Positions 23,220 to 36,240 are shown, numbered from the stretch's first letter. The stretch is DNA of 64,000 nt from Panonychus citri (GCF_014898815.1 NW_026515406.1:1302001-1366000), one strand, 5' to 3'. Numbers and translations are program-made. The notes: a model not told the origin generated them from the sequence alone.

Positions 23220-23440
23220 TTAGAAATGATAATTAATCAGTTTGATTGTTGTGAATACTTTTTTTTTGTAATCGTAAAGCACAACAACGATCCCCAAAGG
23301 TTCAAACGGTTCACCCGTTACCAGGTCATCACAAGTAACGGGAAAGTAAGTCCATAGGAAATCGTTACTGTGATTGTCGTAACGATTTAAATAATCACCG
23401 TTATTCAAGTTTCTTTTACCAGAGGATCGAACACAATTTA
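23220..23440 (-). other. unrecognised coding-like fragment
   Basis: About 73 codons are open on the minus strand, including NNGDYLNRYDNHSNDFLWTY and PVTCDDLVTGEPFEPLGIVV. Composition is less A/T-biased than the flanks and amino acid use looks protein-like. The open stretch extends upstream of the first ATG as far as a stop near 23445. No family is recognised. It could be a terminal exon of an undetected gene or a gene relic. Confidence 0.25.
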
Positions 23441-23755
23441 TAACTTAACTTTCCCTTAGGCGATTCGTTAACGATGACCACCACCTCCATTAGCCCTTTC
23501 CTCGTTCCCCTCCCAATTTTAATTGCAGCATTTACATTGGATAAATTTCCCGCGAAAAACTTTAATTAATTACATTGTACATGAGAAAAAAAATCAGTAA
23601 TTTGATTACAATTAAATATCATTAACATTATGTTGTAACCATTACTATTTCAAATTAATTTGATTCAAATGAAATACACAAATTATTGTAATAGTAATGA
23701 GATAATAAGTTTAATTATATTGTTTCAATTGATTAATTTATTACATTGTAATCGA

Positions 23756-24675
23756 CTATTTTATATTAACAAAAACCTTTGTAACTTCAGGTAATTCATC
23801 AATTGCATCAACTAATTCAGATAATTTTTCTATGTCTTGATCACTTATTTCAACATAAAGATGGGGAAAATATTCAAGTCGGAAGTCACCGATCACCACG
23901 TCAGGTCGATTTTTTTCAATATAACCTTTGACAGAGAAAAGATCTTCTTTGGACATCAATAAATCCCATGAAGTTTCCGAGGTTTCCTTTGATTTTGATT
24001 CTTCATCATCTTCAATCGACCGAACTTCTTCAGCACCCGCTTCGATTCCGACCTCTTCCGCCTTGTCAAAATCAATCGGATTACCATCCTTGTCAATTCT
24101 ATTTATTCTAACGACACCTTTTTGAGTGAAAAGCTTAAGCAATGCTCCTTCACGAGCCCAATTATAATGTCTATTGAAACAAAAAGAACAGAAAGAGATT
24201 GAGAAGAAAAAGAATTAGGATAAACAAACTACAATTGAAAGTCCCCTTCTTACCCTTTAAATGGCCTTAATAGTCCTTTTAACGCAGTTCTGGAAGTTCC
24301 AATATTATCAGATTCTCCTTCGACCAGAATAAAACTACCACCGGGTCCAACTATTTCAAATATGAAAGGTTTGGTTTTCTTTTCTGTTGCTTTTTTCAGA
24401 GTTCTTTCTATGGTCGCAGCGGGAACCTCCGCTTTCCTGGCATCTGCCAAAGCATCGGCTAATTTATCATTAAGTTTAGGGTCAACAACACCTCCTGAAC
24501 AAGTAATCGCATGTTTAATTGCCCACAAATGACGATTAATCAACTGCCCTTTGGCAACATCTTTCGCTGTTTTCGTATGTTTAATATTTGACCATTTGTT
24601 ATGACCTGCAAATCTCAAACTGGACACATTAATCACTCGAGGTAAAAGACGACAATTAAACACTAAACCAAACAT
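23756..24675 (-). CDS. TACO1: TACO1 homologue (mitochondrial YebC-family translation activator)
   Basis: Two exons, 24675-24254 and 24170-23756, join through a split glycine codon to 278 residues; human TACO1 is about 297. The N-terminus MFGLVFNCRLLPRVINVSSLRFA is basic and hydrophobic without acids, as expected for a mitochondrial targeting peptide. The YebC signature follows: AGHNKWSNIKHTKTAKDVAKG, with AEVPAATIERTLKKA, FEIVGPGGSFILVE and GLLRPFKGHYNWAREGAL. The C-terminal half keeps DLFSVKGYIEKN and DAIDELPEVTKVFVNI. In mammals the protein binds mitochondrial COX1 mRNA and supports its translation; bacterial relatives relieve ribosome stalling. An acidic loop (EEVRSIEDDEESKSKETSE) is longer than I expect for the family. 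It is divergently placed with Utx, starting about 1.1 kb apart. Confidence 0.95.
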
Positions 24676-25481
24676 AACAATTGAATAACTATTAAATTAA
24701 TTTAAAAAAAAAAGTCATAAGAAATAAAATAAAAACAAAACAATTAAATGTTATCAAAAAAAAAGTAAACCAAAAAAGTAACTCAATCAACCAAAAGAGG
24801 GAGCCAAAAATGAACTCAACTCATGTGTTCAGAAAGAAAGAGCAAAAGAAAGAGACGAAATTGCGACACAGTTCGAAGACAGAGGTTTTAGTAGCGTCAT
24901 CTGGTGAGTTTATTCAACACTAGGTAACCATTGGCAACAAAAGTATTAACCGAATTGATGAATAATCGAGATTCGCCCGAAAAAAGAAGCGGATTTTTAC
25001 CCGAGCTCCGGATCATATGTGTTGGTTGAATACCGAAAGTGATTCATTCGGCTTGGCTTAATTGGCTACTATTGGCTAGCTGGATGAATTTTCGTTCGCT
25101 CGTCAGGATTAGGCTAAAGTCTGTGGCGCGAACATGTGAAAAAGGTGAAACGAGAGAGAGAGAGAGGAAAAGGTGAACAAGGGAAAACAAGTGTAAGTCA
25201 AAGTTTGAACGGGGAAAAGAGAGAGAGAGAGAAAGTGAGAGATGAAATCAACTGAGCTGCGATTGTATCAATTGGCTCGAGCGAATCCTCAGTTCGACTC
25301 GCCAAGGAACCGGCTAAGTTTCACTGGAGCTTCGGTATCTAAATTTGTTTGTTTGTTTGTATAGAAAAATTTTATTTTATTTTGATTGTTTACAATTAGA
25401 AAAATTTAAGATTATCTTTCAAAAAAAGTGTAATTATTTTTAATTTTTTCTCTTTTCTTTTTTCCTCTCTTTCAGTGCCTC
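24676..25481. promoter_or_regulatory. divergent promoter region, TACO1 / Utx
   Basis: The starts of TACO1 (minus) and Utx (plus) face away from each other. The central part (about 24880-25340) is noticeably GC-richer than average (for example CCGAGCTCCGGATC and GGCGCGAAC) and has no obvious TATA box, in keeping with a housekeeping bidirectional promoter. Two short GA tracts lie at about 25155 and 25220. A noncoding Utx exon begins near 25476 after TTTCAG. Confidence 0.5.
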
Positions 25482-25550
25482 ATGGTGGACATTGAACATC
25501 GGGTTAAAAAGCCTGATACTTTACCGGATCTTTTTTGTATTTCCTTTTAA
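25482..25550 (+). other. upstream ORF in the Utx leader
   Basis: ATG GTG GAC at 25482 opens a 22-codon frame ending TTT TAA, seven bases after the probable acceptor of a leader exon (CTTTCAG/TGCCTC). It lies about 190 bases before the Utx start codon and could reduce translation of the main ORF. Confidence 0.4.
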
Positions 25551-25739
25551 TCGGTTCCCTTGCGTTGTTTTCCTGTATTTATTTATTTTTTTGATTATTA
25601 CAAACCCGGAGTCCGATTGGATTTTCCATCAACAAACACTGTTGTCCACCAAAGTCCATCAAACAGAATATTTAATTTAAACTGTTGTCTGTGTATCTCT
25701 TTCTCTCACCTTGAGTGTATTTGTTGACTGTCTTGTGAT

Positions 25740-28700
25740 ATGGCTTTAACTGGAGATGAAATTATTGTCCTCTCCACAATTGACGCAACCGATTATGGTT
25801 TTATCGATGTCTCAAGCAATACTAGATTGAAAACGCTTTTAAATAAAGGTGTCGCAGCCTTGGAGACTTATATCAAAACCAGTTTAACCAAGGATGGTGG
25901 TGGTGGTGGTGGTGGTGAGGATAATAACAATAATGATGATGATCCTGACAATGGTGGGACCAATATTGACCCTAAAGTATATGCCAAGCTTGGACATTTT
26001 CATTTGTTGTTGAAAAATTATCATCAAGCAATGTCAGCCTATCAACGCTATTATCAAATCAATTATGACAATTACCATGATCTGGAAGCTCTATACGGAC
26101 TGGGTTTAGTTTATTTTCATTTTAATGCATATCGTTGGTCAGTGAATTACATAATTTTCTTATTTCATCCGCATCATTTTCCAATCATATGTTTAACCAA
26201 ATTTCCTTCTCTCTCTTTCTATCCTTACAGGGCCATTAAAGCATTCCGCCAAATACTTTATATTAATCCATCTTTTTATCCCTCCAATGAATTACACATA
26301 CGATTAGGAGTAATTTTTAAGATTTTATGTGATTATGATTCATCTCTTAAAGTGAGTATATAGATTTTCCCTTTCCCATCAATTGTAACAATAGTTTATC
26401 AACGAGATATTGTTTGTCATCTAAACTTGTTGTTTCTTTTGGTAATTTTCTTTTTCTTCTCATCTTCTCGTACTTGTAACAATTTAGCATTTTCGAATTG
26501 CCTTGGCTGATAGTCGTCCATCAACTCTTAACAAAGTTCAAAGTAAGTCTTATGTGTGTTCACTCATATGTTGTTATGTTCTCGTCATATGTGTATCATC
26601 ATCATCATCATCATCATCAGATGTATCTTCCAATGAGTCTATCGGGAGTGATTCTGTTTGTTTATGTTGGTGAAATAGTAACTAGGAGGAGACTTTAATA
26701 ACCTTTCTATTAGCACCATTGATTTTGTTTCATATTTTTTTTTACAAGTGACAAGTCGAATTACTAACTTTAATTCTGGTCTTTTATTTTCAGTCAAATT
26801 TCATATAGCTCATTTATACGAAGTCCAAGGAAAATATAGATTAGCTAAAGAACATTATGAGAAATTGTTATCCGATAAAAATGTTACCGGTGAATTAAAG
26901 TCTGATGTGCAAAAACAATTAGGATGGATGTTCCATATTGTAGATTCGTTTGGTGATAAACATTCTCGACAATCATTGGCAATCTCTTACTTGGAATCAG
27001 CATCCAAAGGGGAATTCAGTTCAAGACAAAGTTCTTACTTTTTGGGTCGATGTTATTCAAGCCTGGGCCCTGAATATATTGGTCAAGCATTTGAATCATA
27101 CAAAGCATGTGTTGAACAAAATGATATAGACGCTGATACATGGTGTTCAATAGGGTTAGTTGTGTTTTCCCTCTTAAAATAAACAATAACAACAAATTTA
27201 TACACCGATACAATTGAAGTGTATCAATTGAATCACTGTTACCTTAAATACTTGGAAAATTGTGATATTGATATTGGTATTTTTGCGAATCAGTGATTTT
27301 GTGTATATTTCTTTTATTGTTATTGTGAGTGATTTTCCTTTTAACTGTAAATTGATTTACTTCACATTAACCAATAACCAACATGTTCTCACAATTTAAT
27401 TGTTAACATTGAACTTCCTTCTTACTATTTCTTTTTCCTTTTCTTGTTCTTTTTTGTTTCAATTCTACATTTAATCAGAATACTTTATCAACTACAACCT
27501 AAATTTCCACAACCAGTCGATGCTTATCAAGCTTATATTTGTTCAGTTCAAATCGACAAAAGTCACACAACCGCTTGGACCAATCTGGGAATACTTTATG
27601 AGAGTGTTAATCAACCTCAGGACGCTCTTAAGTGTTACATGAATGCAACTAAAGGACGAGGTAATTAACGATTTTTGAACATTATTTTGATTGAAAACAT
27701 GAGCATTTCAATGTAATCATGATGGTTCTTTACTAGTCAATCAGTTAAGGTGAATATTTTCAGCTGTTAAAATCTGATTGAATGTAATGAACACATGACG
27801 ATATTATCTAAATGTCATCAATTTATTTACAAAATCAATTAGATTTACTTTATGACGTTTATTCATTCAAGACTATTTCCAGTTTTGTGTCTCTCTTTAA
27901 TCAGATAGATGATTAACTGATGATGATCCAGTAAATTGAAGCAATTTGTTGATTGAATTCATAATTTGCAAACAAATTGTTCCCTTAACCTTTTCCCATT
28001 AGATTAATTTTTTTTTTAAATTATTTCTTTTAAACTTTAAAATATCATTAAGTTTACTGTGACCATTTAAATTATTATCAATTCAATTTGATCATCAACA
28101 ATTAATAATAATTAATTATTCTAATAATTTCGGTCATAAATTTTTTTTTTCTTTTTCCAAATTAATCAATGAATTTAAGATATTAATTTTGACGATTTTT
28201 ACAGGTATCATCAAATTCATGATAAGCATAAATAATTAATTATCACCACTGTTGATATTAACTAATATTTTAATCACCAACTACCTAACAATTAGTTAAA
28301 TCGCCAATACTCATCGCAACAATTTAACTTTTATATAGTTTCTTGTGACCTCAAAAGAGGGCGATGAGTTGATCAATATTCTTACAATTTATAAATTGTT
28401 TTCTTTTTCTCATTTTAATCAGATAACAAGTTATCATCTATCAAAAGCACCACAATCATCATTTAATCCTCATCTTCATCTATTGATAACAAAAGAAAAA
28501 TTTGATGATTTACTTTTTTATATTCATTTTCTAACATCTAATTTCTCTCTCTCTCTTTCTCTCTTTTTCTTATTTCTTGTTCTTCATTCAATCATCATCA
28601 CCATCTTCATCTTCATCTTCATCGTCATCTCATTCTGTTCATTATTCGTATTTATCCATCAGGATCAGTGAGTTCTGCTCTCAATGAGCGAATCAAATTT

Positions 28701-31700
28701 CTACAAACTCAACTTGCCAATGCCCCTCCAAATAATTCACAAAGGTACTATTAAGACAGATCACCAATCAAATGAAGAAAAAAAAATTCTCAAGATCTGT
28801 AATTTTCTTTCTCTTTCTCTCTCCTCAAACATCCTCCGTTCTTATTCATCATTTTTCCACCATCATCATCATCCACATCCCCATCACCCTCTACCACATC
28901 TCTCCCTCTTAATCTTGTTCTTATGCTTCTCTCTCATCTCTCCCTCTTCTTACTCAACCTCCCATTGCATATCTTGTTGTTCCTGTTCCTATCAAATGTT
29001 TAACTTGAATTCACTTTCACTTTCATCCCTCCCACTCTCTCACTCTCCTGCCTATCATTACGGGTTTCACAATGGGGATTAATTTTTCAACAAAAAATAC
29101 AATTGGACAATAGATTTTTCAACTTCCGAGTAATATGATGTTTTTTTATCATCATAATTTTGACCCAATTCGAATACATGGTAAATGTTATCAACTTGAT
29201 ATTTAAATTGCTGATATTATCCATAAATATACTAGGGAAAAAATGGTTCATAAATTTTGCCTTTTAATTGAACCTTTGGGTTTTTAATATTGAGGTTCTC
29301 GGGATGTTTAGAGAAGGGGCTTGTCCCAACCGTGTTCATTTTCCATCTCCCTCTATTTCTCTCCCTATTACCCTCTTTTAAATGTGCTCTCTCCCTATTC
29401 TCTTCCAGTGGAGTCCTATTATCTTTTCCCATCTCCTTCTCCCTTCTGCCATGGTACTTCCTCTCCTTGTCCTTTGGTTAGAGAGAAGAGAGAGAAAGAG
29501 AAAAGGACTTGCCCGACCTTCAAAACCCAAACCAAAATTTGAGAAAATTTCATCCCAAGTATAATCTGTTCTTTCCGATTCTTCAGAGGTGATTACACTC
29601 TACATTTTCGCCATCTACTGGTTCAACTAATTTATCTTCTCTCCGCTGTAGTCCAGCGATTAGCACCGGTGTCAAGCCTTTTCTTTGGTCTTGATAAACT
29701 TGGGGCTCTAAACTGGACGACTGACAAATACTTCGATCCTGCATTGTGCAGAGAGAGAAGAGGAAATCTATCGGCCTGAGATTAGGCCCCTGCAAATAGT
29801 CCTCATTCCCCTTCCCGTTATCTATATACAGCCGATTGAATTCGTCGGCTAAATTAGACAGAATAAGGCTCCGTACAAGCCGCTGTGTCTCCCCTAATGT
29901 AAGCCCCCGAAAACCAGAAAATCTCTCTCTCCCCATCTCTCTCTCTCTCTTTCTCACCTTTCCTTTCTTTCCTTTTAAGCTTTACATTGAGAGTTTAGCT
30001 GCTCCCAAAGTGTAATCACCTCTTTTTCTCACTCTTTCTGTGTTCTTCTTTTTCCAATCTCAATCTTAGTCATTTTTTTTAAATTCATCTCTTTTTTATT
30101 GTTCCTCATTTGTGTTATTGTTTTGGTGAACTAGCAACCAAGAAATACCATGTATCGAGGACGCTTGGAACAAACAAATATCCCAAGAAATGGCTAAAAG
30201 ACACAACTCAGTTCAAAGACCTAATCAAGATATTTCATCAGGTAACAATACTTTTCACGTTGCCTATTTACTTTCCGACTACTTTCTGATAGTAATTGTT
30301 TATCAATTTATTCAAATCAACCTTGAAACCTTTATTTTTATCTCTAATTACTCCTTTGTCACCATTTTCACCATCTAGATTCTGATAGAGTTTGTTCATT
30401 GTTTTATTTGATTACGACTCTAAATGAGTGTTTCCCTCTTTTTCTGTCTGTGTTGGTTTAACTACTATACTATTTACATAATGTCTCTTTCTCTCTTTTT
30501 TTTATCAGTTTACGATCCTCATCACCCTTTAAATCAAAGTAAACGCCAGAGAATGGAATTAACTTACTCTATGATAAAGCCCGAAGGCTACCAACCAAAT
30601 TCTGGACCCACTGCCAATAATAATAGTGTCACCATGTCCTCCCAACAAATTTCACTAATGTCACATTTACAAAAGAATCAAAATTCACTACATAATCAGG
30701 ATAAAGCTTTACTTGCCCAGTTAGAACATCAATACAGACTATCATCTACCCAACATATGATACAACAGAAACTACAACAACAACCACATCAACTTCAAAA
30801 TCATCTAAATCCACCAGAGAAAGTTAATGATTCATCAACTGTGTCTGGTACTCTTGTTAATAATAACCATTTAAATTACAACAGTGATCCTAGTTTAAGT
30901 AATAATATCATTTTAACGAAGCCTTCACTTAGTGGTCCTAATTGTCCCACCAGTCAACTTACTATAGACACGACCAGCCCTAATTCAAGAACCCGTAATG
31001 ATTTAGATTCATTATCAAACAAGTCAAATCTCAACAGTAAAATTGAAATTAATAGCACAAATAATATAAATAGTAGTACAAATAGTAATATAAACGCAAT
31101 TAGAGGTGACTTATTAAGCTCACCTATGAAAATAGACACTGCCTTTAAAAGTGATACATCAACAACAACAACAACAATTACAACAAATACAATAACAACT
31201 ATAACTCCAACAACAACTGCAACTCCAGCAGCATCTCTAACACCGTCCCTTGGTCTCAATGAAAATGAAATTCGGAACCTTTTATCTTCACGAAATTCAA
31301 CTGCTTCAATAGCTGAGGATTTGATAACAGAATTTGGTTTAAATAACAAAAATCGACCAAATAACAATAGAAACATCATCAGTAGTAATAAGCAAGGAAT
31401 CGATGGAATATCTTGTGAAACCTTCACTGCCAACAATCCAAATTGTGCCGTAAACCGAAGAAATTCAACCGACATTGATTCATTAACAAACGAATGCTCA
31501 AATCGTAAATCAACAAACAACAACAACAATATTTCTAATAATAATCATTCTCATTCTCATCACAACAATCACACTAATAATAATAATAATAATGTAGTAA
31601 ATAATAACAATAGTAAATGGGACCATTATTCAAATTATTCACCATCGATACGATTATCCATTGATATGAATGCTTCTCGTGCATTGGAAGCATGTAAAGG

Positions 31701-33753
31701 GTATGGAAGAACGGGTCGAATTGATTCCAGTTTATTATCTGATGATCCTCGTCCTCCCTCGCCCATTGAAGCTCCGTACCCGCCATTGCCCAAAGACAAG
31801 TTATTACCTCAAACACCCAGTGTTTTTCTTGAGAATAAGAAAGATGCCTTTTCGACACAATTACAAGAATTTTGTTTAGCTCATCCAATAGCCGTTGTTC
31901 GAGGTCTAGCAAGTGTATTGAAATTAAAATTTTTCTTTCTTTTCTTTCTTTCTTTTCTTTCATTTCTTTTCTTTCATTTGTTTTCTTTCATTTGTTCATT
32001 CAAATCTTACAATTATTATTATTATTATTATTATTATAATTACAGATCTTGGCCTTTTTTCAACAAAAACACTAGTTGAAGCAAATCCAGAGCATTTGAT
32101 AGAAGTGCGAACACAATATTTACAATTAGCTGATGAAAATTGGGATCCAGAGAAACGACAAATGGTTTGGAGATGTGAAAGTCATCGATCTCACATGTCA
32201 ATAGCTCGATATGCTCATTATCAGGCTTCCTCGTTCCAAGAATCATTGAGAGATGAACAGAATAAGAGTCATAGTCTTTTAAACAACTCAGATTCTGATT
32301 CAAATTCTTCAGCAAATTCTAAAATGAGACGCGGGAAAAAGAATCGACCCTTTAAGACAATTAAATTTGGTACTAATGTTGATCTTTCAGATAGTAAAAA
32401 GTGGCGACCACAATTACAGGAACTTATGAAGTTACCAGCGTTCGCTCGAGTTGTTTCGGCGGGTAATATGCTAAGTCATGTTGGTCATGTTATTCTGGGA
32501 ATGAATACAGTTCAATTATATATGAAAGTTCCAGGATGTCGAACTCCAGGTCACCAGGAGAATAATAATTTCTGTTCTGTTAATATTAATATTGGTCCAG
32601 GAGATTGTGAATGGTTCGGTGTACCTGAAAGCTACTGGGGAGCCATAAATAGCCTTTGTCAAAAGTAAAATACTTAAACATTTGCAATTATCTCATTGAG
32701 TAATTAACAAAGTGCAATAACTTATTCATTGAAACTTTTCCATAATTATTTTTATTATATTTACTTTTTAGAAATAACTTAAGTTATTTACATGGATCAT
32801 GGTGGCCTATTCTAGAAGATCTTCTCAGTGAAAATATTCCCGTCTATCGATTTCTTCAACGTCCCGGTGATATGGTTTGGGTTAATGCAGGTACAATCCA
32901 TTGGGTCCAAGCCGTTGGTTGGTGTAATAATATCGCTTGGAACGTTGGTCCATTGACCGCATCACAGTATCAACTTGCCGTCGAACGGTTTGAATACAAT
33001 AAACTGGAAAACTTTAGGTCCATTGTTCCTATGATCCATCTTACCTGGAATTTGGCGAAAAATTTGAAAGTCTCCGAAGAGGAATTGTTTAAGAAAATTA
33101 AGTAAGTTTAAGTGGTTAATTATGCTTAAAATTGAGATAATTAATATTGTGCTAATCAATCTTTCTCTTATCTGTAACAAGTAGTGAAAGTTAGACAACT
33201 TAAACACTAATCACTTGATGATAATTAGAATGATCTTTAAGATGATAATTATTCTTGTCTTAGTCTAATCTATGATTTTGTTCTGTGTAATTAATTTCTC
33301 CATAGAATCTGCTTATTACGATCCTTGAAATGTTGTCAAATGATAATGGATTTTGTTGCTTCTTGTGGCCGTGAAATAAGATGGCATGGCCGTGGTAAAA
33401 ACGAAGCAGCTCATTATTGTGTTGATTGTGAAGTAAGTGATTATAATGATTATAACATCTCAATTAGCTAACTGACTAGTTAATTATATTCTTTTTCACT
33501 AATTATCTTATTTATCATTGTTTTCTTTTTCTTTTCTTTCTTTTCTTTCTTTTTCTCTCTCGATTAGGTTGAAGTATTTAATATTTTGTTCGTTCGAGAG
33601 ATGGACAAGAAACACGTTGTTCATTGCGTTGATTGTGCTCGAAAAGCTTGTCCCAGTCTGGAAGAGTTTGTAATTTTAGAGGAATACAAAATTGAAGAAT
33701 TGATTGAACTTTTTGACGATTTCCAATTACACGGAATTAATCCTATACATTAA
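25740..33753 (+). CDS. Utx: Utx/KDM6A histone H3K27 demethylase, full-length copy
   Basis: Coding exons 25740-26137, 26231-26351, 26488-26542, 26794-27154, 27479-27660, 28663-28744, 30135-30241, 30509-about 31912, 32046-32664, 32772-33101, 33306-33432 and 33568-33753 stay in phase to about 1320 residues. Exons one to six encode TPR repeats with UTX hallmarks (YGLGLVYFHFNAYRW, LGWMFHIVD, FLGRCYSSLG, DTWCSIG, NLGILYESVNQPQDALKCY). A long Asn/Ser/Thr-rich linker follows. The JmjC domain keeps the iron ligands His and Glu in PGHQENN (32552, 32558) and His in GTIHWVQ (32899), then the zinc-binding end (YCVDCE, HCVDCARKAC). The enzyme removes H3K27 methylation in COMPASS-type complexes. Oddity: after exon eight the expected donor is missing (AAATTAAAATT; the duplicate has AAATTGGGTAAATT). 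In-frame cryptic donors exist at 31903/31904 and 31912/31913. If neither is used, the frame ends in the intron at 32079 and the demethylase domain is lost. Confidence 0.9.
28745..30134 (+). other. long pyrimidine-rich Utx intron carrying a TIR element
   Basis: This 1.4 kb intron lies between TPR exon six and exon seven. It is dominated by CT-rich low-complexity sequence, which creates several meaningless Ser/Leu/His-rich open frames. The TIR element at 29585-30023 sits near its 3' end. From about 29300 onwards it is paralogous to 36240-36860. Confidence 0.7.
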
Positions 33754-34075
33754 TGTTAATTAACTAAATTATTATCTACACACACACAAATTGTAATTGA
33801 TTCTCTCACCAAATCCCATCAACCCTTTTTCTCATCATTATCATTGTCATCTCATCTTCATCACTATTATCATTCTCATCGTTACATTACCATCACACCT
33901 TATTTCAAAATTGAAATTCAACACACAAAGCAAATCAATTAGTATCATGTTTCCCGTCATCAATTTAATTTTTTTTTTGTTTTTAGTGGATACAAATTAA
34001 CTTTATCGATTTTAATTCAATTCAATTTACAAAGCAATCCTTTTTTTTATGATCAATTTGCTGATTACAATATTT
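29300..34075 (+). repeat. Utx 3'-half duplication, copy 1
   Basis: This matches about 36240-40590 in direct orientation, from the CT-rich intron before exon seven through the stop codon and 3' flank. The 3' flank still shares AACTTTATCGATTTTAATTC near 34000 and 40520. Identity is very uneven, with near-identical blocks between diverged ones. Confidence 0.9.
29585..30023. mobile_element. TIR element, AGAGGTGATTACACT family, longer copy
   Basis: AGAGGTGATTACACT at the left end is perfectly repeated inverted at the right end (AGTGTAATCACCTCT, 30009-30023), giving a 439-base unit. A second member with the same ends lies at 36638-36777. No transposase is visible, so it would be non-autonomous. 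No clear target-site duplication was identified. The interior is GC-richer than the host intron and has a 124-residue minus-strand open frame (29957-29583) covering most of it. Confidence 0.75.
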
Positions 34076-36240
34076 AAAGAGACAAAATTATGACTTACAA
34101 ATAAACAAAATCGATTTATTCTAATTGAATCTAATTTCTCTTAGAAAAATACAATTAATATCACAAGTTACTCTCAAAACAATTTAATGTTAACCATTAA
34201 TGTCGCTTCATCTTCATCATTTATTAATTTCAACTGTTCAGGAACAAAACTTTTCCTTGATTAATGTTATTCAGATAATCAATCAAACCTCCGATCACCT
34301 AGTTGATCATTTTTGAAGGTTGGACCAGTCGAAGGACATTTGTTTCTCTGCTTTATTGTCAATCGAAGTTCAATAAAAATATCAGATCTACTAAATTCTA
34401 ATGAAGTCAAATTGATATAAAATTAATTGGAAACAAAAAAGAGCAAAAGAAACAATAACTACAAGAAAACTTTTCAATTCGAACTCAGAAAGTTTTAAAA
34501 TTATCGAAAACAAGTAAACTGAATTTTCTTTTCCAACTCCACCTTTGGAGAGAAAAATTATCGACGATATTTTGGGTTCGAAGCTTAGAATGTTCAATTG
34601 TTTCGAATCATTAGAAAACAACATATCACTTGATTCGCATTGAATAGACAATTGAATTATAAAGCCATCGACTTTGAGATTGCAATCACTTTTAATTTAC
34701 TCGCGCAGTTACTGATAATTAGTCAAATCTAAATCTAATCGGATGACCATTTGAAAAGATAACACCAGTTTAATGAGAGGACATTGATTATTGTCATATC
34801 TTTGGGTTAACTTGATCTCTAATTGATTATCATTATCGTCGCGAGTAAATTAAAAGTGATTGTGAACTCCAAGTCGATGTCTGTATGTTAACCATTTTGG
34901 AGATCAATCAATTAACTTAATTTCTTTCTCTTGACCTCAACTAATCTCAATGATGAATTATTTACATTTTCTTTATTCTTAATTGTTGCAAGATTATGAT
35001 TTGATTGGATTGTGAATTTATCTTTAATTACAAAGAGTCAAAATTGTTGTTGACCTTTAATCAAATTATCAGGAGATTATTTTTTAATGATCAATGGTAA
35101 TTTCAACTAATCACATAAACTTCACTCCGGACAAGTTAATCTCGTTCTGTATAATGTAATCATCTGTATCAACTATACTGTGGATTTAATTTACAAAGGT
35201 AATTAGCTGAAAAGTGATTCACAATTACATGCTAATTGTTGACAGTTTGTGACCTTTTTTAAGAAGCGATCAAAATTGTAAAAGTCATGATATTATCCAT
35301 TGTGAAAGTGACCTTTAAATTTAATACATACAATTTATTTTGGGAAACAAATTGATCAATTTTTTGAATGAATTTCAATTGATTACAATTAACTTGTTTC
35401 CCTTCATCTAGAGATTCAATGGTTAACCAACAAGACCATTTTTTGATTGTTTCAATCATCCAATTGAACAATCTTGTTACCTAATGTAACTTATATCAGT
35501 AGATATGATTAGTTTGTATGATTTCTGATTATGAACAATTGAAGATGAACAACAAAAAGACAATTAAAGTAACTAGATTGTATCGAAAACGTTGCTTTCA
35601 AATTGTGAACTTGTTGTTATTTTGAAAGGTCAAAAAAAGTTGGACGAACTCATTATGAGGCCATTCAGGTCATCATAATAAACGGAGATACAGTGACACT
35701 TAAGACGAGAATCATTTATTACACTAACAATAAAAGGGTCACATTTATGGTAATAAAAGTCACGTAGCGTCTTTGGTTCAAAGAAATACTTTCAACAACA
35801 ATATTTGGCCTCAAGTTTGACCTTCTAAAATTATGACGATTCTCGTTTATGATTATCCAAAATTTGAACCGATCGATTTTACCGAAAATACAAAAAGATT
35901 GTAGTTCTTTCAATTATCTTCTCCAATAATTTAAACCCTGATCAAAAATTACCCAAAAATCAATCAGAATGATGATCCAATTTGATTAGAAAATCTATTA
36001 AAAGTTTCGTGAACTTTACTGGAAGTTTCGAGTTTTCGACATAAAAATCGATTGTTATCATTTAATTTGTTCGTAACTGGGCCAATCGATTTAACGAAGA
36101 GAATAAAAAAAAGACAGAAAAAGAAGAAAGTGAAAAGAATCGATTCTTATCGATCAATCGAAATAAAGAAAAATCGTTTAAAAGAAGTTATCGGGATGAA
36201 GAGAAGAAGATGAACCAAAGAGTAAAAAGAAAGAGTCTTG
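34076..36240. other. spacer between the two Utx copies
   Basis: No gene recognised. It is AT-rich with one MITE-like element (34666-34879). Short open frames here have no protein-like features. About 36080-36235 is purine-rich. Confidence 0.55.
34666..34879. mobile_element. MITE-like element with 40-base terminal inverted repeats
   Basis: The left end CATCGACTTTGAGATTGC... and the right end ...AACTCCAAGTCGATG are inverted repeats of about 40 bases (about 36 matching), both reaching TTTTAATTTACTCGCG. Unit length is 214 bases. A second, one-ended member in reverse orientation lies at 51535. No coding capacity. Confidence 0.75.

Noticed and set aside
28345..29082. 108- and 132-codon frames in the Utx intron
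   Set aside because: They are CT-rich intron sequence. The only real coding part here is exon 28663-28744, fixed by phase and by matching the UTX segment SALNERIKFLQ.
31574..31963. minus-strand frames opposite the Utx linker (also 37994-38332)
   Set aside because: Antisense shadows, duplicated because the sense sequence is duplicated.
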